Assembly: GCA_021234155.1 (NCBI GenBank)
Contig: JAJEKV010000064.1
Span: 188,001 to 252,000, forward strand
Direction: 5' to 3'
Source of the DNA: Isoetes taiwanensis
Taxonomy: Eukaryota; Streptophyta; Lycopodiopsida; Isoetales; Isoetaceae
Length of the DNA stretch: 64,000 nucleotides
Shown: in pieces, positions 45,421 to 56,245 of the stretch
Position numbering within the stretch: position 1 is the stretch's first letter
Layout: each line of letters begins with the position of its first letter
The notes under the pieces: generated by a model
The model's input: only the letters and a program-made list of their open reading frames with translations
What the model was told of the DNA's origin: nothing
The model's database searches: none
Position numbers and translations under genes: made by a program

Positions 45421-47515
45421 ATAAGATCTTCCTAAAAGCCAAGAAGGGGAGATACATGGCAGAAACCCAGGAGCGCCTGTTTGACATGCTTATGGCAGAG
45501 CCAAAAGCTTTTTGGCGTAAGGTGTTATACAAGAAGCGCCAGGTGGCTGGTAATGTAAGTGTGGAGCAATGGATGCACCGCTTGCAGGAGTTATATGACC
45601 CCCGAGAGCTAATGCCAGGGTCCCGGATCAGGTAGGAGAGGTGCTGCAGCTCACGCCGAGGATGTCCAAAGGGTCTCGTGCATCCGGGCGAATGGCAAGG
45701 CAAAGGATTTACAGGGGCTGCAGGCCGAGCTGTTGAAGTGGGGTGGCCCATCTATAGTAGGGCCCCTGACGGTGATCATTAACCAGGCTCTGAGCGAGGG
45801 CCTCCCCCAGGAGTGGATGGTTAGTAAGGTTGTTCCTGTTCATAAAGCTGGTAATACGGATGAGCCGGCGAATTACCGGATGATTATGGTAAGCTCGCTC
45901 TTTGCAAAGCTCCTGGCAGGGGTGGTGGAGAAGAAACTCACTAAGTGGGCCGAGGAGGCAGGGGTGCGGGCAATTGGCCAGGCAGGCTTTCGCCCAGCTC
46001 ACTCCACGACCGACCATATCTTCACTTTGAGAGTGTTGATGGAGGCAAGCCGCAATGCGCGACAGGACTTGTATTGCTGCTTTGTAGATTTTAAGACTGC
46101 ATATGATACCGTCCCCAGAGACATGCTGTGGCAGAGGTTGCAAGAATTGCGAGTTCCACAGGAGTTGCAGAATGTGGTGCACCAGCTTTATGATGGGATT
46201 TATGCTGCGCTGCCTTATGAAGATCGGCGGGTAGCTAGCACTATGGGAGTTAAGCAGGGCTGCCCGTTGTCTCCAACGCTTTTTGGGTTGTACATTGATA
46301 GCTTGGAGACGTGGATACAGCACCATGGGGGAGCCGGGGTGCAATTATCTGATGCGACCTCTGTGGGCCAGTTACTATATGCGGATGATGTAGCTTTGCT
46401 AGCCCACACGGCCAGCGATATCAAAGCAAAGATTTGGATGCCCTCGATGGGTTACGTGGGGCAACGGGAATGACAAAGAACTTGCACAAAACTAAGCTTC
46501 TCGCGATCCCGGTCCTCGCAACACCCTATCCCTGAGTTATATTACGAGGGGGCGGGAAGTGGAGATGGTGCGGAGCTTCAAGTATCTGGGAATTGATTTC
46601 ACTACTAACATCTTTGTGGGATGAGTGTGTGGAGAGGAGAGCCGGTCTTGGTCGGAAGGCTTTATATGCGATTAAAAACGCGTGTTGCGGATAGATCTCG
46701 CGGATCGGGCGAGGAGAGCACACCTGTTTAGAGCTTTGGTCGAGCCGTCTTTGCTATATGGGGTGGAGGTTTGGGGCCCAAAGCCGGTTAGCAAAAATAC
46801 ATGGGATAGGTTGGAAAGGGTGCGTAAAGCTTTCTTGACATATAGCTTGGGAGTGAAGGACACCGCATCGTATCGATTTTTGTTGTATGAGGCGGGTTCG
46901 CCCTTTACAAAGATTCGCTATCGCGCAGCATCTTACTTGCTTCCATAAGGTGGATGGGATGGATGAGCATCGCTTGCCCCCACAAAATGCCGTTGTTGTT
47001 AACGGAGGCCCCCAAATGGCTGAAGAGGGTATGGCACGAGCAATCGTAAGGGATGGTTTAGGAGGTGGTCTATGGATTACCAACGGATGGTGGCACCGGC
47101 GATTCTCGATCGCGAGAATGGGCAATTGGATGCGGGCTATGCTTTGCCACCACCGTGGATGCCTCTACTCTTGCAAAGCCCAAGACAAAGCACTATCACG
47201 CCAGATTAATCTCGCCTTGAGCATGGACCCCATCGGTACTTGAAAGCACACATCTCGGAAGAAGAAACGGAGAGCTATTGCTGCCATAAGGACGGGTTCC
47301 CATTACCTCAAATTGAAACAGTCGGCCGGGGTTGAATGGCGGCACGGGATCCCCTGGGAGGAAAAAGATATGTCGGTGTTGTGAGATGCACGTGATAGAG
47401 GATGAGCACCATGCCCTCCAACGATGCCCAAAGATATGCCCATGTCCGAAAGCGGTAATAATCGATCTTAGATGCTCGACACACCGCTACATCGATTACT
47501 TGCATCACCTATGGT
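45421..47515 (+). pseudogene. LINE ORF2, reverse transcriptase and C-terminal zinc motif
   Basis: The 45733-46473 frame carries the RT fingers and palm: SKVVPVHKAGNTDEPANYR, AIGQAGFRPAHSTTDH, CCFVDFKTAYDTVPRDML, GVKQGCPLSPTLF and the catalytic YADDVALLA near 46380. The thumb and connection follow in 46680-46950 (LFRALVEPSLLYGVEVWG). A C-terminal CCHC motif, CRCCEMHVIEDEHHALQRC, lies near 47370-47430. Frame breaks occur near 45430, 46473 and 46950. Confidence 0.88.
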
Positions 47516-47710
47516 AGCGGTACCGGAGCTTACATCCCGCAGATTTCGGCCGTCGGACTTGCTCTTCGGGGCATGGTATTTGAGAGCCTACTTGCTAGGG
47601 TTTTTCCTCCCAAGTGGCGGTTTTTCATCCCGTTAGTAGGGGGTTCTACTTTGTCTGATTACATTGTTTGTTTTTGGTGTTGGGGTTTTTGGCTTTTTGG
47701 CCTGTTCTCT

Positions 47711-47781
47711 GCATGTACCGTCTCATAGGCCTTTGGCCTCCGTGGACGTTAAAATAAACTTCCTTCCTTCCTTCCTTCTTC
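47711..47781 (+). repeat. LINE 3' end: hairpin plus (TTCC)n tail
   Basis: GCATGTACCGTCTCATA, stem AGGCC-TTT-GGCCT (47727-47739), CCGTGGACGTTAAAAT, then TTCC repeats at 47759-47778. A microsatellite tail in place of poly(A) suggests stringent recognition of this end by the LINE RT. Shared with 2314-2366 and 8541-8616. Confidence 0.85.
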
Positions 47782-48600
47782 GAGCTCTGTATTTTCCTTA
47801 AGCGCCCGCTTTTCCGATCAAAGATCGATCGAACCGAGCCATTCCAAGGCCATCTTATGACAAAAGTAGCTTGGTCGACGGATCGGGGCGCTTCCAAATA
47901 CCGGGTTCTCGCCTTGATTGAGTGTTCGAAGGGCGTTCGCGCCTCGAAGAAAGTGAGGCCCTTTTTAGTCTTTGCTTTTTAGTTTTCGTAAGTCCTTTCT
48001 TGCATTTTTACTTATATTCTGTTGTTAGAGGCTCTTATTAATCTCTGATACAATTTACAGCCCGACAAATCCTTATTCACGCTTTTAAACGACTATACCC
48101 ACATGGAATCGAACACGGAAGCCTCCTCCTCATCCAAAGAAATCCGGTATGTTTTGTAATATCATACCCTTTTTAATCTCATTTCTCAGACTGTTCTCTG
48201 TTTTCTCATTAATCTCATTTGTCTCCACTGTTCTGCTTTTCTCATTAATCTCACTAATCTCTCATTATCCGTTTTCCTTTTGTATTGTTTTCTGTTTTTG
48301 TTATCTTTTTCTTGCTTGTGGTTGAATTGAATACATTGTACAGGCAAAAGTGAGAATAGTGGTTAGAGTAGTAGCAAGCAACCGAGATGTCACTCATCAG
48401 AGACAGGTTTTAGGAAGTAAGATATTGCAGAGCATTAACAGAAGAGATTCACAAAAAGATATAGCTAAACTGCCTAAGAATATTTCATAACGAACATAAC
48501 TAGGAATGTTTTTCTCCCAAGAAGAACTAAGAATAGGAATTGCTTCACGACCGCATTTCTAACTCACAAAGATATCCTCCACCTGCGGGAGACATGCGGG
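47782..48600. other. Possible 5' leader and short first exon (48103-48146)
   Basis: After the LINE tail comes GC-rich then T-rich sequence. An ATG at 48103 (CACATGG context) opens MESNTEASSSSKEIR and meets a good donor (GTATGT at 48147); an acceptor TTGTACAG at 48336-48343 gives only two more codons before a stop. It may be a leader or a decayed gene start. Confidence 0.3.
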
Positions 48601-48657
48601 GAGTGGCGAAGTTGAGAATACTTCAGCTTGCCAGCGGTCCGTGTTGTACAGGCCTTC

Positions 48658-49655
48658 TTCTCGACTCGCCCGAGTCGAGAACTTCTCGATCATGAGGCGA
48701 GAAGAGGGAGGTACACTCCGGACTGTTGGCCCGGTTGAGGGATTCTCGACCGCTGATCCGGATTGCACACGGCTACCCAATGTCTTCACATTCTTTTAAG
48801 CTCGCTGCAGCCTTCTCGACTTCGTTAGTCGAGAATGTCATACCCCGTCAATGGCCCTTTGTGCAGTCAAGAGTGCCTCCACCCACCGAGTCACTCTCCT
48901 TCGAACCATGCTCATCGAATATTGGGCGAAGAGGACCGGGTTCGACCGGGTGGAGGCCTCCGCGATTAACCAACTTTCTCGACTTCGTGAGTCGAGAAAA
49001 CGCAGCTCTAGTGCACTCTAGAGCTGGCTCCGCAGACGGCCTTAACCACTCTCCTTCTATCTTCCTCTGACATTGCGAAGGGAAGTGGTTTTGACTGGTC
49101 TCATAGCCAACTCTAGCAACCCAATTCTCCCCGTATTGTGGTCAGCAGCGGCCTCTACCCAATCAAAGACCGTCTCCTTCGAACCATCTTCGTCGAATTT
49201 TGCGAAGGGGATGGGCTCTGATTGGGTGGAGGCCTCTACAACTAACCACAGGGAAACCACAGAGCTTGCTGTATGCATTCTCGCTCCATGAAGTGAATGC
49301 CTTTACCCAACCGGCACTCCATGTGTACCATCCGGAGTTCTCGATGGCTAAGGCATTCTCGACTTGCGAGTCGAGAATGTAGATACGAAGCCAACAGTCG
49401 CATTCTCGACTCGCTAGTCGAGAATCCTCTAGCCAGCCAATTCTCCTGTGTGTGGTCGCAGTGGCCTCTACCCAGTCAGAGCCACTCTCCTTCGAACCAT
49501 CTTCGACGAATATCGCGAAGGGGAGGGGCTCGGACTGGGTGGAGGCCTCTACAACTAACCACAGGGAAACCACAGAGCTTGCTGTCTGCATTCTCGACTT
49601 GCGAGTCGAGAATGTAGACAGGAAGCCAAGCATTCTCGACTCGCAAGTCGAGAAT
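48658..49655. repeat. Cluster of TTCTCGACT-type palindromes
   Basis: Near-perfect short palindromes with arms of the form (A)TTCTCGACT/AGTCGAGAA(T) occur at 48658-48681, 48813-48835, 48975-48999, 49354-49379, 49402-49425, 49589-49614 and 49632-49655. The arms are constant; the 2-5 central bases vary. Half-copies lie at about 48742 and 49669. The same palindrome recurs in the introns at 52049-52303 and 53936-54071. Confidence 0.9.
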
Positions 49656-49835
49656 CCCTTACAGCCAATTCTCCTGTCGAGAATCCCTTACAGCCAAGGC
49701 TTGCATTCTCTACAACTACTGCACTTTCTGTTCTCCTGTTTTTAGTCCCAAGTGCCTCTAGCCTGTCTGAGCCACTCTCCTTCGAACCATCTTCCTCGAA
49801 TATTGCGAAGAGGAGTGGTTCCGACTGGGTGGAGG
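48876..49835. repeat. Four 81-82-bp hairpins in a loose tandem array
   Basis: Units at 48876-48956, 49152-49232, 49464-49545 and 49755-49835 begin CCTC-ACCCA or a close variant and end TGGGTGGAGG or CGGGTGGAGG. Arms of about 30 bp pair with few mismatches around a conserved loop region CGAACCATCTTCGTCGAAT. Arms co-vary between units: unit 2 has ACCCAATCA against TGATTGGGT, unit 3 has ACCCAGTCA against GGACTGGGT. Units 2 and 3 share the following CCTCTACAACTAACCACAGG, so a segment of about 300 bp was duplicated. Confidence 0.85.
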
Positions 49836-50760
49836 CCCCTCCGACTAACTACAAGAGGATGCATTTGAACCGCATCTCCTGGGCCTTAGACCTAGCCTGA
49901 TCTATGTACAACATTCCAAGATAACATCCTAATAGTCCAAGAAAAAATACACCTAAAACGGAACTGTTCTTTACCCCCGATCCATTGTTTCCTAGCCGAG
50001 CATCTCTCAACCCAGAGAGTAAATCATCTCTCGAAGCTGAAAAATGTTGGACAAGGAAACGATGAATCCGTCGAGCTTATCAGCAGTTCCATTATTTAAA
50101 CACGGTTTACATGTTCTACAAGCTAAATAACATAGGCATCTCTCAAACTCACCTCTTCACGCAGAATTCCTTGGGCCATCAGTATCACGGATCCCGCACC
50201 TCACCTAGAGTCTTTGCTTCTTAATCGGTCTCATCAAGAGTGTATTCGCATCTAATACTTGTGTCACTGCGATTCTCGCGTATCCCCGTTCCATGGCGCA
50301 GCAGTGTAGAGTTCCCGTGTCTGGCAGCTCCTCTCCGCTTCCTACCTTAGCTCCGTGCTCATCGATCAAATCAACTGCTTGCAATAGGACGCGCGGTCAG
50401 GAAAAACACACATATGCAAGGCGCCAGTAGCGACTTACGTCGCAAGGCCATTCCGGAAGTCGCTTACAGTCGATGCTCGCCTCCGAACTCAAGGTCGCCA
50501 ATGCCGCAGTCAAGATAAACTACGCTCCGCTCACTAAGTCCCTTGATGTGATTAAATTTCGAAATAGTGTTTGGGCGGGCTAAAGGCGACCGTGCTGTAC
50601 CCTTAGCCCGCTTTTTTTCATAAATGATTGCATGTCCTTAAATTCAAACTAAAGAACACGCCCGATCTTTTTTACATGCAGTCCTAAAACTCACAACGCG
50701 CGGAGGAAACTTAATTTACAGAAGGGTCCGATCAGGAAGAGGATGAGGGGGCATACAGAC
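49836..50760. other. Region upstream of the DGQH gene
   Basis: No ORF of note. A GGGCGGGCTAAAG/CTTAGCCCGC inverted repeat lies at about 50573-50612. No clear TATA box was identified. Confidence 0.5.
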
Positions 50761-53700
50761 ATGGCGACTCCGTCCAAGAAGCGAGGCGCCGGAGGGGATG
50801 CTAGTTCTAGCGGCACCAAGAAGAAGAAGACAAACACCCCAGGTGAGCTCTGAGGTTTATCTTTTGTCGGAATACCTTAACTGATCCATCCTTTCTTCTT
50901 GCAGCATTCACCGCGGACTCACTAGTGATCACTGGCCGAACTCCGTTCTTCGTCATCGAGGGACTGGAGACAGAGCTTCTTGACACACCAGCAGATTCTT
51001 GGTGGTATGTCGAGGTATCAACAAGTGGGAAGGAGAAAGATCTGTTTCTCCACCAAAGAGACAAGAAGAGCTCCGGAGACAAGTACAAGAAAATCGGTGT
51101 TGTGCTCTCCGTCTCAGCGCCAGATTCGAAGCATTTAACACTACATGTCGAGGACTGCCAGAAGAGTAAGTTCTATCACACCAAAAAATTATCAGTTTCA
51201 AATTATTCTCACTCTTCCATGAGCAAGGCGAAGGGCACCGAAAAAAGGCAGGCGCCTTTAAATTGTCAGAACCTTGGGTGGAAGGATCCGAAGGGATGAA
51301 GGAGGGCGGAACCCTAACATCCGGGGAGCTTGGAATGGAGATTTCCGTCGAGTCGGAAAAACTGCTCAATACGGGGAGCTTCACTTCTACCGCTCAAGAC
51401 TCTACAACACTCTGCATTAGGGGAAATGAAGTTGTGGTTCATACAGAAAAAAGTCCGCCAAAGACCAAAGATGGAGAAGATGACACCACACGGGAGGAAT
51501 CAGATGACGAAGGAGACGAAGATATGGTCGAGTCCCCAATAATGGATCCAGATGATCAGATCAGGATTTCACAGAGAGGGGCACAGAAAATGGAGCGGCT
51601 GGCTCAGTATTATCCGTTGGGAATATCACACAAAAGCTTCTTTGGACATTAGGCGGCTGAAGGTTTGCACGGGAGATGCCGTCTTGTTCAACCACAGGGA
51701 ATTTAATCCAGCACACATGCTGGAGATTCTGAACCTGATGGTGCGACATCCTGTTGCAGATCCAATGCCTGCGGATGTCATACCTTTTAGCAGATCGACC
51801 GGTCAGTTGTTCAGCTGGAAGTCTGAGGAAGACCTGAAGGGAAAAGACGTCCGGTTCTGGGTAGTGGACGGTCAGCATTCAGTGAGGGCGGCGCAAGTAT
51901 TGCAGACGGAGAAGGAGGTGCCGCAAAGGATCAAGGATAGATATGCCAGGCGAGAGTGCAGAGTTCTTTCAGCGGAGACGCCAGCAACCGAACTGGCCAG
52001 CATTAGTCACTGCCAGAACACAATAGCAGCGAGTGCCAGCTACGTGAGGTAAATAACTCTGATTCTTTCCATTCTCGACTCGCGAGTCGAGAAAGCCATA
52101 CCATCCTAACATTTCCCGATTATCACTGGGGTTTCTCGACTCGCGAGTCGAGAAAGCCAGGGGAACACAGAAAATCAAAGGATGCAGAGCTTTCTCGACT
52201 CGCGAGTCGAGAAAACCTAGAGAAAATTAGACATTCAAGGGACTTTCTCACTGAAATCGAGAAACCCGGGCTACTATTTACTGTTTATTTCGGGTGTTTG
52301 TAGATACTATCATGCTCGACATTGGTACATTGACCAATGCAGCCCTTATCCCCGACCAGATCATACACGCTAGGACTCGATGGAAAGCATTGGGTTGTCC
52401 TCGGCCCTAAAGGAAACAGGGCTCCTTCCGGATAAGTGGAAGACCTTTGAGAAACTATGCAGATATGTTCTCACTGAGGGCCGAAGATGATGAGGGAGAG
52501 GATGAAGAAGAGAAGAAGAAGAGAACACCAAGGAAAGGCGGGGAGTCTCTCTCGACCAATATGACCTCATTCTTAGCAATCGAGGCGGCCTGGGAGAAAT
52601 GGACCCCGATATGGGCTCAATGGACAAGAGACAAGCCAAGGACAGCAATGGAGAATTTCCATCCGTGCCGGACCCCAAGTTGTTTGACAAGCGGTTCATG
52701 AAGAGGATACAGGGGCCTCACGGACAAAGAAACGCTTGACTGCAAAGGCGAATCTTGGATGGAACAATCCTGCTAAGGAAGACTAGGAGTTCTAAAATGC
52801 GGGGCCGCAAAGGATTATGCCACGATCCTAAAGCGGCGGCGTGCGTTAGAAGAAGGCATCACGGGAGTTCTCAACGTTGCATCTAATGAATACCATGACT
52901 TTGATTTTTCCAAGGAAAAGGCTGCCCTTGATGAAGAAGACATGAAGGAATTGAACCGTCTATGTCAACCCTACATCAACACCAAGCTGAAGCGTAACGT
53001 CAAAACCCTTCCTTTCCCTGAACGTGCTATGGCAATTCTGAAGAGGAAGCTTGGATTCGGGGTGGTCCCATTTAAGGCCGACGATAGCTCCCCCCCATTT
53101 CTGGTAACTTTGGGACACAAGGGATTTGGTGGTCCGAACTCGCACTGGACCAGGTGGCACTATTTGTCATCAATATGATCGAAGACCCCACCCTTTTTAT
53201 GACAAAGCCGACATAGAGCAAAGGGTACAAGGCGTGTCCGACATGACCGACCTGGATACTTTCAGTTTCCTTGTCTTTTGCATGCCGGGCAATCAGACAA
53301 CTGCTGTCTCCCAATGGGCAGCTGATATTAACTTCACCAACAAGATCATGTACTCCATATACGAACTTGATCATGAGTGTAGACTTGGCTTGCCGAAGGC
53401 ACCAAACTTTGCCAACATAGTTTTGGTTTTGATTTCAAGATCGGCCAGACCGGATAAGTGGTGGTCTAGCGAGCATCATTATCTCGACAGTTTCATGATC
53501 TCTCAAGAGCGTATGGAACCCCGGAAGGGGCAGATTTATGGAGGATGTTCCATCGATGGACAAGGTCAGCAAAGATGGTGCGACAGGTCCTATTCATAGA
53601 ATTCCTATCCGCCAAGAGTTATCAAGTACTTCATAACCAGCCCCGGGTCGAGGAAGATCAAATTGTATCGCGAAAGTGGTACATGAATGGCCTGTTCTCT

Positions 53701-54289
53701 CGGGGGCTATCTTTGTTTGGAATGAAACCTATATCCGTGGTTGGAAATAAGGACATGGTTGAAACCATTCGGTCATACCCGGATCTGCTTCATGAGCATT
53801 TCAAGGGGAGGAAGACAAATGGAAGCAAAGAAAGACGGCGAGGGCGACGGGGAGACCAAGCCGACGTGAGACGTGAATGTCGAAGGTTTAGACAAGGATG
53901 CTTTGCGAACACATTCTTGAGAATCTGAGATTGAGGTGAGTTTACTTTGCTATCGGTGTTTCTCGACTCGCGAGTCGAGAAAACTCGTTTCCTTTCAATA
54001 CCTTTTCTTTTCATTCTCGACTCACGAGTCGAGAAAACTCGTTTCCTTTATGACAGATGTCATCATTTCAGGGAGTTCCATGTCAACGACTCCGGATCAT
54101 TGTCATTGGATACCGGCGGTTCACGTCGCGAGGAGGAGAGTGCACTCCACAAAGACAATCCAGAGCAAGACACTGCTCACAGCCAGAAAGGACCCGAAAA
54201 GATAATGATCCCGCATTTGGATCCCGATGAACCGGAAATATGGTCAGAGCCAAACTCCGGATTGTTTTTGCCGGTTACATAAGACTCGA
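50761..54289 (+). CDS. Multi-exon gene with DGQH (ParB/DndB-like) motif, frame-damaged
   Basis: Exon 1 is 50761-50842 (start GACATGGCG; MATPSKKRGAGG, then a Lys run), donor GTGAGC, acceptor CTTGCAG, exon 2 50905-51165, donor GTAAGT, exon 3 from 51270; both first junctions keep frame. Exon 3 is acidic and passes, with a one-base frame change near 51640, into RRLKVCTGDAVLFNHREF and RFWVVDGQHSVRAAQVLQ (about 51849-51900). DGQH-V-AA resembles the nuclease-fold motif of ParB and DGQHR/DndB proteins. A donor GTAAAT at 52049 and acceptor TTTGTAG at 52303 bound an intron with three palindromes. Later blocks (52304-53930) include DIGTLTNAALIPDQIIHART, an acidic run, PFPERAMAILKRKLGFGVV and FCMPGNQTTAVSQWAADI in shifting frames. 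A last intron (53936 to 54056 or 54071) holds two palindromes. The product is unknown; the real exon set cannot be fixed by eye. Confidence 0.6.
52072..52264. repeat. Palindromes inside intron 3 of the DGQH gene
   Basis: Perfect palindromes TTCTCGACTCG plus its complement at 52072-52093, and one base longer at each end at 52132-52155 and 52191-52214; a decayed copy at 52244-52264. Spacing is about 60 bp. Confidence 0.95.
53959..54035. repeat. Palindromes inside the last intron of the DGQH gene
   Basis: A 24-bp perfect palindrome at 53959-53982 and a 22-bp near-perfect one at 54014-54035; each is followed by AACTCGTTTCCTTT, so the pair arose by local duplication. Confidence 0.95.
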
Positions 54290-55291
54290 AATAGACCACC
54301 ACAAAGCTCATATCCATACATTCGTGCCGGATTTTGCAGGCCATAAACTGGAGAAGCCGCTTCTTGCAAATAATATTCTCTAAAATACACAGAAAGAAAC
54401 ACATATTTCTGAAAATCAGAGAAAATGTTACATATTTTAAGTTGCTAGGAATGAAAACTGATTTACTTCCAACCAGAAAAGGATTTTCTGGAAATGGCAT
54501 GAATTAGCCTCCCCTGCTTGTGTCGAGGCCATGAAATCTTAGGAAATTCAGCTTTTCCAGATTCAATTCAAATATCAAAGATCTTAGTAATCTGCATTGC
54601 GATATAAGAAGAAAATTTAGGACTTTTATAGGTGCCCAAGAATCGAATAGAAATCACAGGCTTTGCTTCCAAGCAAAGCTTCCACCGGAAGATCAAAACC
54701 TGGCGCCTTAATATAAGACGAAATAGTCTGGCCATAGCCACTTATTCGTCCAGCTCCCATAGCTTTAGGATGCCGGAACAGGACGTAAGAGCAGAATAGT
54801 TTAGATTTAAAGATAGATAGAATAGAGCAAAACCCACCTATAGATGAAAGTCCAAGTAGCAATAGAATAGACAGGCCTGCTCCAAATTTGAAGAGCTCCA
54901 AAGTTGATGCCGGTGAGCGGTCGCCCTAGCTTGCGCAGCGGATCCACGAAGATCTACTGCAATTCCGGAAGGAACAGGGTGTAGAACATGGCCATTTTTT
55001 CCTTTCCTCATTTTTTCCTTTCCTTGAAGCCCCTATTTTTTCCTTCCGGAAAAACGTGGCAGTTTCAGAACGAAGTATCAATATTGAATATTCCAAAAGC
55101 ATCTTGCCCTTGAGATTTACATATGTTAAGATAGTTAGACATTTATATATTTAACATATGCGTTTTAGTTCATACAAAATAAGGCCCAATGTGCAAGAAA
55201 AAGCATATTTGGTCATGTAGTTTAAAAATTCGTTAAAGTTCCATTGATCTTACAAAAACATTAAATTCTAGGGATAATTGATAACATGTAT
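54290..55291. other. Intergenic, no gene recognised
   Basis: Low-complexity TTTTTTCCTTTCC repeats near 54997-55040; otherwise AT-rich, with a 91-aa minus-strand ORF at 54626-54901 (hydrophobic, Leu/Ser-rich) that I do not trust as a gene. Confidence 0.45.
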
Positions 55292-55819
55292 CTAGAAATA
55301 TTCACATGGAGGATCAACAAGGATGAACCTAGTTTGGGCTCCACGTCGATCCACATCAACATATTTAATTTGGGATAAAACATTTACTTCACGCTTTATT
55401 GCTTGAAACTCATCAAGAGCGAGTGATTGTTTAGCATAATGTTCACCCAATCCCTTTGTAAGAGTTTCTGTAACTTTGAGGACGATAAACTTGTTCTTAT
55501 CTATGGAAAGCTTTTCATTTCCATCATATTGCACGATGGAGTAAACACGTTTATCCCAGGCCTCCCTACTTATTAAGGCGAGACTAACCTTGTCATCACT
55601 ACAAGCTGCAACAGAACCAAGTGCCATAACTGTGTCGGCTATTATGCGACCCCCACCACGAAAATCATATTCATACTCAGATCCACCATGGTTCAAGTAT
55701 TCATCCATGAAGTCTTTGTTTACTTCAAAATCACCACCCCACGAATTTTTTACAAAAATAAGTGCATCTTTGTTCTCGTCAAAAACTACAGTGTTTGAGC
55801 GGAGGATAACCCTAGTCAT
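55292..55819 (-). CDS. Intact 175-aa protein of unknown function
   Basis: An uninterrupted minus-strand ORF from MTRVILRSNTVVFDENKDAL to VDPPCEYF. It has mixed alpha/beta-like composition, a Gly-rich turn (FRGGGRIIAD), no signal peptide, no long membrane segment and no motif I recognise. A TATA box (TATATAAT, 55855-55862) lies about 36 bp upstream of the ATG, and A-rich sequence lies between them. It is one of the few undamaged ORFs here, which argues for a real or recent gene. Divergent plus-strand leader-like sequence begins near 55980. Confidence 0.6.
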   Translation of the reverse strand: MTRVILRSNTVVFDENKDALIFVKNSWGGDFEVNKDFMDEYLNHGGSEYEYDFRGGGRIIADTVMALGSVAACSDDKVSLALISREAWDKRVYSIVQYDGNEKLSIDKNKFIVLKVTETLTKGLGEHYAKQSLALDEFQAIKREVNVLSQIKYVDVDRRGAQTRFILVDPPCEYF

Positions 55820-55854
55820 GCTTTTTTTTACGGTTGAAGAAAGAATCGCAGCAT

Positions 55855-55862
55855 ATTATATA
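55855..55862 (-). promoter_or_regulatory. TATA box of the 175-aa ORF
   Basis: Minus-strand TATATAAT, 36-43 bp before the start codon. So close a spacing would give a very short leader, so the true start of transcription is uncertain. Confidence 0.4.
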
Positions 55863-56069
55863 GTAAGCTCACCTTTTTTGTCATCTGCTGACCTTTTTTC
55901 CATCTTTTATTTTTAGCGGTTTTTTCTTCGGCTTCTCAGAAAGCCGTGAAGGGAGGGAGCTCGGGAAGGATCTCCTTTTTATTGCAGTATCTCTCCCTCT
56001 CTTTCAACAGTTTCCGCTTCCCGGTAGCGATTTTCATCTCTTTCTGCGTGAAGGTAAGGAGCTCTTTTC

Positions 56070-56245
56070 ATTGCAGTATTTCTTAGATGATTTGCTTTGT
56101 TTTCTTCTGTTTATGCAGATTATTACTACTTTTACGTTTTTCTCTTATGCATGTAGCGAGCTTTTTTAATTGCAATATTTCTTGGATGATTTTGATTTGT
56201 TTTCTTCTGTTTATGCAGATTATTACTTACTTTTACTTTTCCTCT
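56070..56245 (+). repeat. Tandem duplication of about 88 bp with splice-like ends
   Basis: Two copies (56070 and 56158) share ATTTCTT-GATGATTT and TTTTCTTCTGTTTATGCAG followed by ATTATTACT. The repeated TTTATGCAG looks like a splice acceptor, so this may be an intron of a 5' leader. Confidence 0.75.

Larger units (their letters stand above)
29700..47781 (+). mobile_element. L1-type LINE interrupted by element 3
   Basis: Two blocks, 29700-30978 and 44096-47781 (about 5 kb together), form one non-LTR retrotransposon: ORF1 with a coiled coil and RRM-like part, ORF2 with APE-type endonuclease, reverse transcriptase and a C-terminal zinc motif, then a 3' hairpin and (TTCC)n tail. The 5' limit is not defined; a hairpin GGGTGCAG/CTGCACCC lies at 29747-29772. 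CCAG occurs on both sides of element 3 (30975-30978 and 44096-44099), consistent with a target duplication of 4 to 5 bp. No clear duplication flanking the LINE itself was found. Confidence 0.85.

Noticed and set aside
48658-49655. CRISPR array
   Set aside because: Palindromic repeats are unevenly spaced, vary in the centre and sit in intron-bearing plant DNA without cas genes.
51600-51660. Very short intron (about 42 bp, GTTGGG to TTAG) to restore the DGQH gene frame
   Set aside because: It would keep frame but is shorter than normal plant introns and its donor is weak; a one-base indel is simpler.
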